Source of the DNA: Vibrio mediterranei
GTDB lineage: Bacteria; Pseudomonadota; Gammaproteobacteria; Enterobacterales; Vibrionaceae
Direction of reading: 5' to 3'
Assembly: GCF_900088415.1 (NCBI RefSeq)
Contig: NZ_FLLQ01000002.1
Coordinates: 434,001 to 498,000 of the forward strand
DNA: 64,000 nt
The notes under the pieces were generated by a model. The model made no database searches. It was not told the origin of the DNA and was given only the letters and a program-made list of their open reading frames with translations. Made by a program: the position numbers and the translations under genes. Below, piece after piece: positions 8,732-18,724 of the stretch. Within the stretch, counting starts at the first letter, position 1; each line of letters starts with the position of its first letter.

Positions 8732-10125
8732 GCTTTCTTCTCGCTTGCATTCCATGCCTGTATTTTGCGGTAGATTGTCGAGGGACTCACGTCCAAGTGT
8801 TTCGCTGCTTGTGGAATGTTACCGTCACACGCTTCTATCGCTTGCTCTATGGTGGTTTTTTCAGTTTTCCACAAAGGTTGGATGTCCTGTGGCCCAAATG
8901 ATACTGATACCACATTACTTGAGTTTGCGGGCTTAACCGCTGGCTCATTCAAAGGCGGCGGCAACATACTTAACTCTATTTCTTTACCCTGATTCAATAC
9001 CACCACATTGCGCAATACATTCTGCAATTGGCGAACATTACCTGGCCACTCGTACTGAATGAAGCGGTCAATGACGTCTTGAGCAAAGCGCACAAAACTC
9101 TTACCTTCTTCATGCGACATAAAGCCTAATAACGAGTAGGCAATTTCAATCACATCTTCTTCACGCTCTCGAAGCGGTGGCAAATGAAGAGGGATAACAT
9201 AAAGTCGGTAGTATAAATCTTCTCTAAATCGCCCTTCTTGTACTTCTTTCCAAGGATCTCGGTTGGTCGCACATACGAAACGTACATCCACTTTCTTCAT
9301 ACGTGAAGACCCCACTTTTTGGAAGGTACCCGTTTGAATAAAGCGCAGTAGTTTAGTTTGTAGATCAAGATCCATTTCACAGAGTTCATCAAGAAACAGC
9401 GTGCCGCCATCAGCGAGTTCTGCCGCACCTTGTCGGTCACTTGCCGCCCCCGTAAAGGCACCTTTGACATGTCCAAACAGCTCACTCTCAATAAGATCTT
9501 TTGGTATGGCGGCACAGTTGATCGCAATAAATGGCTTATCGCCTCGTTTACTCGCAGCGTGGATCGCCTCTGCGCACACTTCCTTACCTGTACCACTTTC
9601 TCCAGTAATAAAGATACTGGCCTTACTGGAAGCGGCAGAGTCAATAGTGCGGTAAACCGCCTGCATGGGTTGGCTGCTGCCAATGAATCCTTGGTAGTTT
9701 TGGCTACTAGAATCATTAATCTCATTACGTAGCTTAGAAGCTTTGCGGATGGCGTTGGTTACCGTCACGCGAAGTCGATCGGCTTCGCACGGTTTGATTA
9801 AAAAGTCCTGCGCGCCATGCTGCATAGCGTCTACCGCAATGTCGATAGAACCATGAGCTGTCATAAAGATGACTGGAACATCGGGATTGAACTCTTTTAC
9901 AGCGTCCAATACATCCATACCCGTCATGTCGGGAAGTCGTAAATCCAGTAGAATGAGGTCAGGCGTCCGGTGCGCTAAACTTTGAATTGCATCTCTACCG
10001 TTTCCAACGATATTGATATCTATACCCAATGGAGATAGATATGAGCGATACAGCGCAGCAACGGAAGCCGTGTCTTCTACCATAAGTAGATAGCGAGACT
10101 TGGGCTCGTCGAATAGTTGTTGCAT
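8728..10125 (-). CDS. luxO: Quorum-sensing sigma-54 response regulator LuxO
   Basis: NtrC-type activator. When phosphorylated at low cell density it drives sigma-54 transcription of the Qrr small RNAs. Order: receiver domain with phospho-acceptor Asp61 in [14 protein letters not shown]+ domain with Walker A GESGTGKE and the sigma-54 contact loop GAFTGA; C-terminal Fis-type helix-turn-helix ([18 protein letters not shown]). The ATG at 10125 has TAGGA upstream; counting from Met15 gives the classic Asp47 numbering. It overlaps luxU by four bases, so they form an operon. The leader probably contains a Qrr pairing site (see 10130-10141). Confidence 0.95.
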   Translation of the reverse strand: MQQLFDEPKSRYLLMVEDTASVAALYRSYLSPLGIDINIVGNGRDAIQSLAHRTPDLILLDLRLPDMTGMDVLDAVKEFNPDVPVIFMTAHGSIDIAVDAMQHGAQDFLIKPCEADRLRVTVTNAIRKASKLRNEINDSSSQNYQGFIGSSQPMQAVYRTIDSAASSKASIFITGESGTGKEVCAEAIHAASKRGDKPFIAINCAAIPKDLIESELFGHVKGAFTGAASDRQGAAELADGGTLFLDELCEMDLDLQTKLLRFIQTGTFQKVGSSRMKKVDVRFVCATNRDPWKEVQEGRFREDLYYRLYVIPLHLPPLREREEDVIEIAYSLLGFMSHEEGKSFVRFAQDVIDRFIQYEWPGNVRQLQNVLRNVVVLNQGKEIELSMLPPPLNEPAVKPANSSNVVSVSFGPQDIQPLWKTEKTTIEQAIEACDGNIPQAAKHLDVSPSTIYRKIQAWNASEKKA

Positions 10126-10129
10126 AGTT

Positions 10130-10141
10130 CCTAGCTAACTG
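10130..10141 (-). promoter_or_regulatory. Putative Qrr sRNA pairing site over the luxO ribosome binding site
   Basis: On the minus strand the luxO leader has CAGTTAGCTAGG ending 4 bases before the ATG and including the Shine-Dalgarno-like TAGGA. It is complementary at 11 of 12 positions to CCTAGCCAACTG, which I recall as part of the conserved core of Vibrio Qrr RNAs. Qrr repression of luxO mRNA is an established feedback loop in V. harveyi. The match to the core rests on memory, not alignment. Confidence 0.6.
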
Positions 10142-10153
10142 TTGATTATAATT

Positions 10154-10204
10154 TGGTCTTTATCAGAATATTCGCATTTTGCAATTTTTATCCAATAAAG
10201 ACCA
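10154..10204. promoter_or_regulatory. Inverted repeat centred on a LuxO-like operator, luxO promoter region
   Basis: TGGTCTTTAT (10154-10163) and ATAAAGACCA (10195-10204) are perfect 10-bp inverted arms. Centred between them, 10172-10184 reads TCGCATTTTGCAA, one base off the LuxO-binding consensus TTGCAWWWTGCAA as I recall it. There is no T-run, so this does not look like the uvrB terminator. Autoregulation by LuxO is the likely reading. Confidence 0.45.
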
Positions 10205-10257
10205 TTTTTATTTTGCTGTTTATATTTGAAACAGCCTATCAAACTCAACCAAAACTT

Positions 10258-12288
10258 TTAACTATTAGCAATAAAATGCTGTCTAAGTTTTTCTATTTCA
10301 TCACGTTTTTCTGCGGCTAGTTCAAATTCTAGGTTCTGAGCATGCTGGTACATCTCTGCTTCTAATTTTAGAATTTGTTTTTCTAGATCTTGAGGTGATA
10401 GTGCCACATACGCTTGAGAAGGCTCAGCCACTTTCGATAACGGTACTTGTTTTCCTTTCTTGGGCTTACCACCCTTGGCCACGCTGCCAATCTCCATAAT
10501 ATCTTTGATATTACGTTTCAAGGCCATCGGGACCATACCGTTTTCAACGTTATAAGCATGCTGCTTTTCACGACGGCGGTTGGTTTCATTGATGGCTTTT
10601 TGCATGGAATTGGTAATGCGGTCACCGTAAAGAATCGCCTTACCTTTTAGGTTACGTGCAGCTCGACCTATGGTCTGAATCAGGGAGCGCTCAGAGCGCA
10701 AGAAACCTTCTTTGTCAGCGTCAAGTATAGCTACCAATGACACCTCAGGCATATCCAGACCTTCTCGTAGTAAGTTAATACCTACTAACACGTCAAATTC
10801 ACCCAATCGTAAGTCGCGTATGATTTCAGTCCGCTCCACGGTATCAATATCTGAGTGCAAGTAACGTACTTTGACGCCATGTTCACTCAAATACTCAGTA
10901 AGGTCCTCGGCCATACGTTTGGTTAGTGTAGTTACTAACACACGCTCATCTATCGCGGCTCGAGCGCGTACTTCAGATAGCAGATCATCAACCTGAGTTG
11001 CTACAGGACGTACTTCAATTTCTGGGTCAAGCAAACCAGTCGGACGAACAACTTGGTCAGCGACATCGCCATCCGATTTTTCCAGCTCATAAGTACTAGG
11101 TGTTGCCGAAACAAAAATAGTCTGTGGTGCAATCATCTCAAATTCATCAAACTTGAGGGGGCGATTGTCTAACGCTGAAGGTAATCGGAATCCATACTCC
11201 ACCAGCGTCTCTTTTCTTGAACGGTCCCCTTTGTACATGGCTCCAATTTGAGGCACGGTGACGTGAGATTCATCGATAATCAATAAACCGTCAGCAGGGA
11301 GATAGTCAAACAGTGTCGGTGGCGGCTCTCCCTCACTTCTTCCGCTGAGATAACGTGAGTAGTTTTCGATACCAGAACAGAAGCCAAGTTCGTTCATCAT
11401 CTCAATATCAAATTGAGTCCGTTGCGAAATACGCTGTTCTTCAAGTAGCTTGTTATTATCTTTTAAATACGTCTGTCTAGCTGCTAACTCTACTTTGATA
11501 TTCTCAATAGCATCTAAAATACGAGCTCTAGGCGTCACATAGTGAGTTTTTGGGTAAATCGTATAGCGAGCAATATCTCGCTCAGTAATCACTCCGGTAA
11601 GAGGATCAAAGAGACTGATGCAGTCGATTTCATCGTCAAACATTTCCAATCGAACCGCTTCTTGATCGGATTCCGCTGGGAAGATATCAATGACCTCCCC
11701 TCTAACTCGGAACTGACCACGCTCAAAGGCCACATCATTTCGAGAATATTGCAGTTCGGCCAGACGCAATAGAATATCTCGCTGGTCAATAACCGCACCT
11801 CGAGTAACATGCAACATCATCTTCAGGTAAGAGTCTGGGTCACCCAAACCATAAATCGCTGATACTGAAGCCACAATGATGGCATCCTTTCTCTCTAGTA
11901 ATGCCTTAGTCGCAGATAAACGCATTTGCTCAATATGTGCATTGACTGACGCATCTTTCTCAATGAAGGTATCGGTGGTAGGTACATAAGCTTCAGGCTG
12001 GTAGTAGTCATAATAAGAGACAAAATACTCAACCGCATTATTTGGAAAGAAGCCTTTCATTTCACCATACAGCTGAGCCGCAAGAGTTTTGTTTGGTGCT
12101 AACAGAATCGCTGGTCGCTGAGATTGCGCAATCACATTGGCAAGCGTGAACGTCTTACCTGACCCGGTCACGCCGAGCAATGTTTGGTGTGCTAAACCAG
12201 AATCCAGCCCATCGACTAGCTGCGCGATGGCGGTAGGTTGATCTCCAGAAGGTTGATAATCCGAAACCAATTCGAAGTGTTTTGCCAT
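10258..12288 (-). CDS. uvrB: Excinuclease ABC subunit B UvrB
   Basis: DNA-damage-binding helicase-like subunit of the UvrABC nucleotide excision repair complex; loaded by UvrA, it verifies the lesion and recruits UvrC. Walker A GVTGSGKT lies near residue 40, the beta-hairpin region [12 protein letters not shown] near 95, and the helicase motifs DESHVT and QTIGRAARN follow; the C-terminal UVR domain (about 632-667) contains the UvrC-contacting coil. The 676-residue length fits E. coli (673). No LexA box was clear upstream, but several DnaA-box-like sequences were (12465-12640). luxO lies 132 bases downstream. Confidence 0.97.
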   Translation of the reverse strand: MAKHFELVSDYQPSGDQPTAIAQLVDGLDSGLAHQTLLGVTGSGKTFTLANVIAQSQRPAILLAPNKTLAAQLYGEMKGFFPNNAVEYFVSYYDYYQPEAYVPTTDTFIEKDASVNAHIEQMRLSATKALLERKDAIIVASVSAIYGLGDPDSYLKMMLHVTRGAVIDQRDILLRLAELQYSRNDVAFERGQFRVRGEVIDIFPAESDQEAVRLEMFDDEIDCISLFDPLTGVITERDIARYTIYPKTHYVTPRARILDAIENIKVELAARQTYLKDNNKLLEEQRISQRTQFDIEMMNELGFCSGIENYSRYLSGRSEGEPPPTLFDYLPADGLLIIDESHVTVPQIGAMYKGDRSRKETLVEYGFRLPSALDNRPLKFDEFEMIAPQTIFVSATPSTYELEKSDGDVADQVVRPTGLLDPEIEVRPVATQVDDLLSEVRARAAIDERVLVTTLTKRMAEDLTEYLSEHGVKVRYLHSDIDTVERTEIIRDLRLGEFDVLVGINLLREGLDMPEVSLVAILDADKEGFLRSERSLIQTIGRAARNLKGKAILYGDRITNSMQKAINETNRRREKQHAYNVENGMVPMALKRNIKDIMEIGSVAKGGKPKKGKQVPLSKVAEPSQAYVALSPQDLEKQILKLEAEMYQHAQNLEFELAAEKRDEIEKLRQHFIANS

Positions 12289-12464
12289 AATGCGATTCCT
12301 TTGTTAACGAACCTAGTATTTCACCCCTAGCCGACAGAATTTGCAACCTAAAGCTCGCTATCGGGCAGACTTTTTGATATTGTATTCGCCCTGCTCGGCG
12401 TCACAGCCTAATAATTATTGTTAATTAATCCACGACTTTTCCCCAATCAATCGATAAAAGTGTC

Positions 12465-12640
12465 TTATTCACACAATTCTCAATTCTGACATTAATTTTA
12501 CCTTTCCGTTTAACTCCAGAAAATTCAACAATTTACCATCAAAGCTTAAAACTTATTCACAACCTCTTGTTCTAGCATTTCACCTACTTCTAATTTGATA
12601 CAGTGTAATTAACACATTTATCCACAAATTTGGTGGATAA
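12465..12640. promoter_or_regulatory. Cluster of DnaA-box-like 9-mers upstream of uvrB
   Basis: TTATTCACA occurs at 12465-12473 and 12553-12561, and TTATCCACA (the perfect high-affinity DnaA box) at 12618-12626. GGTGGATAA (12632-12640) is an inverted box with one mismatch, forming an inverted pair with the third. A DnaA-binding site in the uvrB regulatory region is known in E. coli. Binding here is an inference. Confidence 0.5.
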
Positions 12641-12726
12641 GTAAAATAGCCTTATACCCAGCAAGGCATACAGAAAAGTAAAGTTTTTTCTTCGGATTTT
12701 TTTCTGCTTTTTTTCTCAGAAAAATA

Positions 12727-12755
12727 TTGACTCTAACAGGTGGGATAGCTAATAT
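12727..12755 (+). promoter_or_regulatory. Sigma-70 promoter of tRNA-Asn
   Basis: TTGACT (12727-12732) and TAATAT (12750-12755) are separated by exactly 17 bases. The following stretch is GC-rich (TCGCCCCGC), as in the stringently controlled discriminators of stable-RNA genes. Confidence 0.8.
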
Positions 12756-12774
12756 TCGCCCCGCTTAAAGCAAT

Positions 12775-12850
12775 TCCCCCTTAGTTCAGTTGGTAGAACG
12801 GCGGACTGTTAATCCGTATGTCGCAGGTTCGAGTCCCGCAGGGGGAGCCA
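12775..12850 (+). tRNA. tRNA-Asn (GTT)
   Basis: Complete 76-nt cloverleaf with encoded CCA. The acceptor TCCCCCT pairs with AGGGGGA; the anticodon loop CTGTTAA gives GTT; the T-loop is GGTTCGAGTCC. It is followed at once by a terminator. Confidence 0.97.
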
Positions 12851-12856
12851 AATTCC

Positions 12857-12886
12857 AAAAAGCCGTGTCGAAAGACGCGGCTTTTT
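12857..12886 (+). terminator. Terminator of tRNA-Asn
   Basis: AAAAAGCCGTGTC pairs with GACGCGGCTTTTT around a GAAA loop, seven bases after the tRNA. Confidence 0.9.
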
Positions 12887-12943
12887 ACGTTTCAATGCGA
12901 CGAAACTCGTACCGAGCTTTATGTCGCATAGCTCGCCGCCCGC

Positions 12944-13010
12944 GTCCGAGTTCCGCAGAGGCGCTTAACTCCAAAAGAGCCATGTCCTAATATGCGGCTT
13001 TTTGCGTTTC
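12944..13010 (+). repeat. Decayed copy of the tRNA-Asn 3' end plus its terminator
   Basis: This stretch repeats 12827-12897 with many changes: the T-arm GTCCGAGTTCCGCAG parallels GTTCGAGTCCCGCAG, and the following hairpin (AGAGCCATGTC with a weakened pairing to ATATGCGGCTTTTT, then GCGTTTC) parallels the functional terminator. The 5' two thirds of a tRNA are missing, so no functional tRNA remains. It looks like the relic of a tandem tRNA-Asn array. It overlaps the leader region of rnfA. Confidence 0.65.
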
Positions 13011-13154
13011 AGAAACCCAAAACTTCCCTTTCCTGATTTTAGGCTTAATACCTATACTTTTCGTACAAACAGACAAAACCTTATGTTTCACTGGTTGTTA
13101 TTCGCTACGCAAAGCAGGATAATAACGGGATCGGAGCTCTTTACACTTATTATT

Positions 13155-13736
13155 ATGACCGAATATTTCTTATTGTTGGTGGGAACTGTCCTCGTCAACA
13201 ATTTCGTACTGGTAAAATTCCTTGGGTTGTGCCCTTTCATGGGTGTTTCAAAAAAACTCGAGACCGCAATTGGCATGGGGTTGGCCACGACATTCGTGCT
13301 GACACTTGCATCCGTGTGCGCGTACTTAGTGGAAACTTACGTATTAGTGCCTCTAGGCATTCAATATTTGCGAACCATGAGTTTTATCTTGGTTATCGCC
13401 GTTGTCGTACAGTTCACTGAGATGGTGGTTCATAAAACCAGCCCAACGCTTTATCGTTTGCTAGGTATTTTCCTACCCTTGATCACCACTAACTGTGCAG
13501 TTTTGGGCGTGGCGTTACTTAACATCAACGAAAACCACAACTTTATCGAATCCATTATCTATGGCTTCGGAGCGGCGGTGGGTTTCTCTTTAGTTCTTAT
13601 CTTGTTTGCTTCAATGCGTGAACGTATTGCCGCTGCTGATGTGCCAGCTCCCTTTAAAGGAGCTTCAATTGCCATGATCACAGCGGGGCTAATGTCTCTA
13701 GCATTTATGGGCTTCACTGGGTTGGTGAAACTGTAA
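13155..13736 (+). CDS. rnfA: Electron transport complex subunit RnfA (RsxA)
   Basis: Integral membrane subunit, six predicted helices, of the Rnf complex, which couples NADH:ferredoxin-type electron transfer to ion translocation. It belongs to the RnfA/NqrE family: the starting segment [13 protein letters not shown] and [13 protein letters not shown] are diagnostic. I chose ATG 13155, giving 193 residues as in E. coli RsxA; the longer frame upstream would run through the decayed tRNA repeat. It opens the rnfABCDGE-nth cluster and its stop overlaps the rnfB start (TAATG). Confidence 0.96.
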   Translation: MTEYFLLLVGTVLVNNFVLVKFLGLCPFMGVSKKLETAIGMGLATTFVLTLASVCAYLVETYVLVPLGIQYLRTMSFILVIAVVVQFTEMVVHKTSPTLYRLLGIFLPLITTNCAVLGVALLNINENHNFIESIIYGFGAAVGFSLVLILFASMRERIAAADVPAPFKGASIAMITAGLMSLAFMGFTGLVKL

Positions 13737-14317
13737 TGACGACAATTCTTATCGCAATTATTGCTCTTGTTATCTTAGCGGCCGTTTTTGGGGCCGTTCT
13801 CGGTTTTGCTTCGATTAAGTTTAAAGTGGAAGCTGACCCAATTGTCGACCAAATTGACGGTATTCTGCCTCAAACACAATGTGGACAATGTGGCTACCCT
13901 GGCTGCCGCCCTTATGCGGAAGCTATCGCAAACGGAGACGCTATTAACAAGTGTCCTCCCGGTGGCCAAGCAACTATTGAGAAGCTTGCTGACTTAATGG
14001 GTGTTGAAGTCGAAGACTCGGCTCATGACGCAGAAAAGTCGATAAAGAAAGTGGCTTTTATCCATGAAGATATGTGTATTGGTTGTACGAAATGCATCCA
14101 AGCCTGCCCAGTAGACGCTATCGTTGGCGGAACAAAAGCACTACACACTGTTATCAAAGACGAATGTACTGGCTGTGACCTATGCGTTGCCCCATGCCCT
14201 ACTGACTGTATTGAAATGATTCCTGTAAAAACAACCGCTGATACATGGAAATGGCAGCTAGATGCTATTCCTGTTGTCAATATTTCCGAAACTCAAACAC
14301 AAGCTAGCGGTGAGTAG
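13736..14317 (+). CDS. rnfB: Electron transport complex subunit RnfB (ferredoxin-like)
   Basis: Membrane-anchored iron-sulfur subunit, 193 residues. An N-terminal helix (about 5-25) is followed by the 4Fe-4S domain with CGQCGYPGC and a later cysteine at KCPPGG, then two ferredoxin-type clusters, [12 protein letters not shown] and [12 protein letters not shown]. It passes electrons towards the membrane subunits. The ATG overlaps the rnfA stop by one base. Confidence 0.96.
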   Translation: MTTILIAIIALVILAAVFGAVLGFASIKFKVEADPIVDQIDGILPQTQCGQCGYPGCRPYAEAIANGDAINKCPPGGQATIEKLADLMGVEVEDSAHDAEKSIKKVAFIHEDMCIGCTKCIQACPVDAIVGGTKALHTVIKDECTGCDLCVAPCPTDCIEMIPVKTTADTWKWQLDAIPVVNISETQTQASGE

Positions 14318-14325
14318 GGAGCGTC

Positions 14326-17040
14326 ATGTTATCACTTATTGAACAAATCAAATCTGGTTCTCTTTGGGATTTCCCCGGTGGCGTACACCCACAAGAAAAC
14401 AAGAAACAATCCAACCAAAGCTCTATCGCCAAGGCAAATATTCCAAATGAGTTAGTGATTCCACTCAAACAGCATATAGGTAAATCAGGCGATATATTAG
14501 TAACTGTGGGTGAGCGTGTCTTGAAAGGACAACCTCTCAGCCAAGTCAATGCAGCATTTATGCTGCCGATTCACGCGCCAACATCTGGAATGATAAAGGC
14601 CATTGAACCGCGCACTATTGCACATCCTTCAGGTTTGAGCGACCTATGCATTGTTATCGAAGCTGATCAACAAGACGAATGGTTCGATCTCAACCCATGT
14701 GATAGTTATCTTGATGAGCTACCAGAGTCCTTGATAGAGCGAATCCGCTTAGCGGGTATTTCTGGTATGGGCGGCGCAGGTTTTCCAACTGCAAGAAAAA
14801 TCCAGTCTGGCTTACAACGCACTGAGATTCTAATTCTCAACGCGGCCGAATGTGAGCCCTATATCACTGCTGATGACCGCTTGATGCAAGATAAGACGCA
14901 GGAAGTCATTGAAGGTATTAAGATCCTCAATCACATTCTCAAACCAAAGCTGACAATCATTGGTATTGAAGACAATAAGCCTGAAGCCATTAAAGCTCTG
15001 GAGCAAGCAGCGACAGATGAAGATATCGTCATTCGAGTCATTCCAACTAAATATCCATCTGGTGGCGAAAAGCAGCTCATTAAAATACTTACCAACCTGG
15101 AAGTCCCTGTAGGCGGTATTCCTGCTGATATTGGTTTGATGGTGCAAAATGTTGGCTCGGCTTACGCAATCAAACGTGCTGTTTGCGATGGTGAGCCTTT
15201 GATTGAGCGCGTTGTTACTTTAACAGGGAAAACCTTTAAACAACCACGTAATGTTTGGGCATTGATCGGCACTCCTGTGCAATCTTTATTGGATCAATTT
15301 GGTTACAAAGCCGATAAAAAATCTCCACGCTTAATTATGGGCGGCCCTATGATGGGCTTCACATTGCCTCATGCGAATGTGCCAATTACTAAAACAGCGA
15401 ACTGTATTCTAGCTCCGACTTATCGAGAGATTGATCCTCGTTCACATGAAATGTCATGCATTCGTTGTAGTCAATGCGCAGAAGCTTGTCCTGCGTCCTT
15501 GTTACCTCAGCAGTTACAGTGGTACGCGAAATCTCAAGAATACGATAAGTGTGAAGAGTTAAACCTCAAAGATTGTATCGAATGTGGAGCGTGTGCTTTT
15601 GTTTGTCCAAGTGAGATCCCTTTAGTTCATTACTATCGCCAAGCTAAAGCCGAAATTCGTACTCGAAAACAAGAGTCTGAGGCAGCAGAACGAGCCAAAG
15701 TTCGATTTGAAGAGAAGAAAGCACGTCTAGAGCGTGATAAAGCTGATCGAGAAAACCGCTTCAAGAAAGCCGCTGACGACCGCCGCAAACAAATGAAATC
15801 ATCTGGCGGCGATGATGCCATCGCTGCTGCGATTGAACGCGTAAAAGCACAGAAGTCCACTTCTGCAACGAATGAAGTTAAGCCTGCAGTTGCCGCAGCC
15901 ATAGCTCGAGCCAAGGCTAAACAAGCGGAAGCCGCTAAACAAGGACAAACAGGTCCAGACAATTCCGAAATGGCCAAGTTGCGAGAAGAGCGTAAACGCT
16001 TGGCTAGAGAGCGAAAAGCAAATAAGCCAGCTGAAGCGGATAATGTACAAAACTTAGACAACACTGAGCAAGACCCTAAAAAAGCGGCTATTGCCGCTGC
16101 ATTAGCAAGAGCAAAAGCGAAGAAAGCTGCTCAACAGTTACAAGCTGAAGAATCATCAGGTGAAGAGTCTCAGACGTCGAAAAAAGACGCTGTTGCCGCT
16201 GCAATTGCACGTGCTAAAGCAAGGAAGCAAGCCGCAACTGAAGCCGAGCCGGAAACTCAAGATACCGATGCACCTGCTAAAGAAGATCCGAAGAAAGCAG
16301 CCGTCGCTGCCGCTATCGCTCGTGCTAAAGCGCGTAAGCAAGCCGCTGTCGAAACCGAGTCGGAAACTCAAGACACCGATGCGCCTGCTGAAGACGATCC
16401 GAAGAAAGCAGCCGTCGCTGCCGCTATCGCTCGTGCTAAAGCGCGTAAGCAAGCCGCTGTCGAAACCGAGTCGGAAACTCAAGACACCGATGCGCCTGCT
16501 GAAGAAGATCCAAAAAAAGCTGCCGTTGCTGCCGCTATTGCTCGTGCTAAAGCGCGTAAGCAAGCCGCTGTCGAAACCGAGCCAGAAACTCAAAACACCG
16601 ATGCGCCTGCTGAAGACGATCCGAAAAAAGCTGCCGTTGCTGCCGCTATTGCTCGTGCTAAAGCGCGTAAGCAAGCCGCTGTCGAAACCAAGCCAGAGAT
16701 TCAAGACTCCGAAGCTCCTGCTGAAGACGATCCGAAAAAAGCTGCCGTTGCTGCCGCTATTGCTCGTGCTAAAGCGCGTAAGCAAGCCTCTGTCGAAACC
16801 GAGCCGGAAACTCAAGACACCGATGCGCCTGCTGAAGACGATCCGAAAAAAGCTGCCGTTGCTGCCGCTATTGCTCGTGCTAAAGCGCGTAAGCAAGCCG
16901 CTGTCGAAACCGAGCCAGAGATTCAAGACTCCGACGTTCCTGCTGAAGACGATCCGAAAAAAGCGGCAGTTGCAGCCGCAATTGCACGCGCAAAAGCGAG
17001 AAAAATTGAAAAAGAACAAAATAACAAGGAGAACAACTAG
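14326..17040 (+). CDS. rnfC: Electron transport complex subunit RnfC with long Ala/Lys-rich repeat tail
   Basis: Peripheral NADH/FMN-binding subunit of the Rnf complex. The core (about 1-450) carries the Gly-rich nucleotide-binding [13 protein letters not shown] and two ferredoxin clusters, [12 protein letters not shown] and [12 protein letters not shown]. From about residue 450 the protein becomes a charged coil and then, from about 615, a tandem repeat of 37 residues (core [18 protein letters not shown]), making the whole protein 904 residues long. A repeat tail of variable length is known in gammaproteobacterial RnfC; its role is not settled. AGGGAG precedes the ATG, and the stop overlaps the rnfD GTG. 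Confidence 0.95.
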   Translation: MLSLIEQIKSGSLWDFPGGVHPQENKKQSNQSSIAKANIPNELVIPLKQHIGKSGDILVTVGERVLKGQPLSQVNAAFMLPIHAPTSGMIKAIEPRTIAHPSGLSDLCIVIEADQQDEWFDLNPCDSYLDELPESLIERIRLAGISGMGGAGFPTARKIQSGLQRTEILILNAAECEPYITADDRLMQDKTQEVIEGIKILNHILKPKLTIIGIEDNKPEAIKALEQAATDEDIVIRVIPTKYPSGGEKQLIKILTNLEVPVGGIPADIGLMVQNVGSAYAIKRAVCDGEPLIERVVTLTGKTFKQPRNVWALIGTPVQSLLDQFGYKADKKSPRLIMGGPMMGFTLPHANVPITKTANCILAPTYREIDPRSHEMSCIRCSQCAEACPASLLPQQLQWYAKSQEYDKCEELNLKDCIECGACAFVCPSEIPLVHYYRQAKAEIRTRKQESEAAERAKVRFEEKKARLERDKADRENRFKKAADDRRKQMKSSGGDDAIAAAIERVKAQKSTSATNEVKPAVAAAIARAKAKQAEAAKQGQTGPDNSEMAKLREERKRLARERKANKPAEADNVQNLDNTEQDPKKAAIAAALARAKAKKAAQQLQAEESSGEESQTSKKDAVAAAIARAKARKQAATEAEPETQDTDAPAKEDPKKAAVAAAIARAKARKQAAVETESETQDTDAPAEDDPKKAAVAAAIARAKARKQAAVETESETQDTDAPAEEDPKKAAVAAAIARAKARKQAAVETEPETQNTDAPAEDDPKKAAVAAAIARAKARKQAAVETKPEIQDSEAPAEDDPKKAAVAAAIARAKARKQASVETEPETQDTDAPAEDDPKKAAVAAAIARAKARKQAAVETEPEIQDSDVPAEDDPKKAAVAAAIARAKARKIEKEQNNKENN
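16174..17010 (+). repeat. 111-bp tandem repeat within rnfC
   Basis: Seven near-identical 111-bp units begin at 16285, 16396, 16507, 16618, 16729, 16840 and 16951 (the last one partial), with looser copies before 16285. Each unit encodes 37 residues, so changes in copy number keep the frame. Neighbouring units share long identical runs with a few substitutions that recur in distant units, which suggests recent duplication or gene conversion. Confidence 0.95.
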
Positions 17041-18086
17041 TGTCTTTCTTTATTGCTAGCTCTCCACATGCGCACAGTCGTAAACGCACTCCAGATCTAA
17101 TGAAAGGTGTGGCGCTTTGTGCGTTGCCAGGTCTGATAGCGCAAACATACTTTTTTGGTTGGGGCACCGCTATTCAACTGTGTTTAGCGATCATAGTCGG
17201 CTTGATACTCGAAGCGATCGTAATGCTGTTTCGTAAGCGCTCTCCAATCTCTGCTCTTCGTGACTATAGCGCGCTCGTCACGGCTTGGTTATTGGCAATT
17301 GCTATACCGCCACTCTCTCCTTGGTGGGTATTAGTCATCGGCTTAGTATTTGCAATCATCATTGCTAAGCATTTATATGGCGGCCTAGGACAAAACCCGT
17401 TCAACCCAGCGATGGTAGCCTATGTTGTTCTGCTGATTTCCTTCCCGGTTGAAATGACCAGTTGGATTACGCCTCATTCACTCTCCAGTGAGCCTGTTAC
17501 TTTCACCGATGCATTCTCGCTCATTTTCTCGGGTTTTGATGCTGACGGGTATTCATTACAGCAAATTCGTACTGGTATTGATGGTATTACCATGGCGACA
17601 CCACTTGATGCTTTCAAAACGGGTATTAAAAATGGCAACACTATTGCGGAAGTCGTTCAACAGCCTATATTTGGCGGTCTAGCAGGTATTGGTTGGGAGT
17701 GGGTGAACCTTGCTTATTTGGCGGGTGGCCTTATCTTACTTAAGCTACGAATCATTCAGTGGCACATTCCTGTTGCGATTCTTGCCTCGTTAACCGTAAT
17801 TAGTGGTCTATTCATGCTGTTTACACCAGGCGCGACGGCATCACCAATATTACACCTGTTATCTGGTGCAACAATGCTTGGGGCATTCTTTATTGCTACT
17901 GACCCAGTATCAGCCTCAACAACAGTAAAAGGCCGATTGATATTTGGTGCATTTATCGGCGTGATGGTCTTCGTGATCCGTACTTGGGGCGGCTTCCCTG
18001 ACGGTGTCGCCTTCGCTGTTCTGCTAGCGAATATGTGCGTTCCCCTCATTGACTATTACACTAAACCAAGAACATATGGACATTAA
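17040..18086 (+). CDS. rnfD: Electron transport complex subunit RnfD
   Basis: Integral membrane subunit with covalently bound FMN, related to NqrB; 348 residues with about nine helices. The flavin attachment threonine is Thr187 within DGITMAT, fitting the D-x-x-T-x-A-T flavinylation motif recognised by ApbE and the same residue number as in V. cholerae RnfD. It starts at a GTG that shares a base with the rnfC stop codon (TAGTG). It forms the ion-translocating core with RnfA, RnfE and RnfG. Confidence 0.95.
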   Translation: MSFFIASSPHAHSRKRTPDLMKGVALCALPGLIAQTYFFGWGTAIQLCLAIIVGLILEAIVMLFRKRSPISALRDYSALVTAWLLAIAIPPLSPWWVLVIGLVFAIIIAKHLYGGLGQNPFNPAMVAYVVLLISFPVEMTSWITPHSLSSEPVTFTDAFSLIFSGFDADGYSLQQIRTGIDGITMATPLDAFKTGIKNGNTIAEVVQQPIFGGLAGIGWEWVNLAYLAGGLILLKLRIIQWHIPVAILASLTVISGLFMLFTPGATASPILHLLSGATMLGAFFIATDPVSASTTVKGRLIFGAFIGVMVFVIRTWGGFPDGVAFAVLLANMCVPLIDYYTKPRTYGH

Positions 18087-18091
18087 TCACC

Positions 18092-18724
18092 ATGTTGAAT
18101 GCAATTAGAAAAAATGGCTTAACTTTGGCTATCTTTGCCTGTGCTTCAACAGGGGTAGTCGCTGTTACGCAGTATCTAACCAAAGATCAGATCGTTCGCC
18201 AAGAGCGAGCACAACTTCAAGCGACGCTTAATGAAGTTATCCCGCATGAACTGCATGATAATGAACTTTACGCATCTTGTACTTTGGTGAGTGATCCAGC
18301 TCTTGGAACAACACAGCCACAGCCGGTCTATATCGCGACCATTAATAATGAACCCAAAGCCATGGCTATAGAGTCAATAGCACCTGATGGCTACAATGGC
18401 GCAATTAAGATCATTGTTGGTATGGATATCGAAGGCACGATCTTAGGTACTCGGGTTCTGGCCCACCAAGAAACACCTGGACTAGGCGATAAAATCGACC
18501 TAAGAATTACTGACTGGGTGCTTGGCTTTACAGGCAAGCAAGTCACAGAAGATAATCAGTCACAGTGGGCCGTGCGAAAAGACGGTGGTCAATTTGATTC
18601 TTTCACTGGCGCCACAATTACACCACGTGCCGTCGTTAAGGCCGTGAGGAATACAGTAAACTACGTGAACACCCATCGCGATAAGATATTAAACCAACCA
18701 CTAAATTGTGGAGGTGAAGAGTGA
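18092..18724 (+). CDS. rnfG: Electron transport complex subunit RnfG
   Basis: Membrane-anchored, largely periplasmic flavoprotein subunit, 210 residues, related to NqrC. One N-terminal helix (about 9-27) is followed by the FMN-binding domain, in which Thr175 of DSFTGAT is the covalent FMN site, again the V. cholerae position. Six bases separate it from rnfD, and its stop overlaps the rnfE start (GTGA). Confidence 0.95.
   Translation: MLNAIRKNGLTLAIFACASTGVVAVTQYLTKDQIVRQERAQLQATLNEVIPHELHDNELYASCTLVSDPALGTTQPQPVYIATINNEPKAMAIESIAPDGYNGAIKIIVGMDIEGTILGTRVLAHQETPGLGDKIDLRITDWVLGFTGKQVTEDNQSQWAVRKDGGQFDSFTGATITPRAVVKAVRNTVNYVNTHRDKILNQPLNCGGEE

Larger units (their letters stand above)
12289..12774. 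other. 486-bp AT-rich intergenic region between uvrB and tRNA-Asn
   Basis: No coding frame. It holds the uvrB promoter region (minus strand), a cluster of DnaA-box-like 9-mers (12465-12640) and, at its far end, a good tRNA promoter (12727-12755). Confidence 0.7.

Noticed and set aside
10121..10150. A plus-strand Qrr gene starting at the CCTAGCTAACTG match
   Set aside because: The match does not extend into the rest of the Qrr core, lacks the 5' hairpin and a sigma-54 promoter, and overlaps the luxO start. It reads better as the pairing target on luxO mRNA.
12289..12345. LexA (SOS) box upstream of uvrB
   Set aside because: No CTGT-N8-ACAG-type sequence was found; the nearest CTGT is isolated.
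12790..12990. 66-codon frame running through tRNA-Asn
   Set aside because: It translates the tRNA and its terminator; not a protein gene.
16285..17010. Regular repeat that could be mistaken for a CRISPR array
   Set aside because: The unit is coding, in frame with rnfC, has no distinct spacers, and no cas genes are near.
16156..17059. Two long open frames (287 and 299 codons) opposite to and overlapping rnfC
   Set aside because: They are shadows of the 111-bp repeat: a repeat unit divisible by three keeps every frame open once one unit is stop-free. The low-complexity products are not gene-like.
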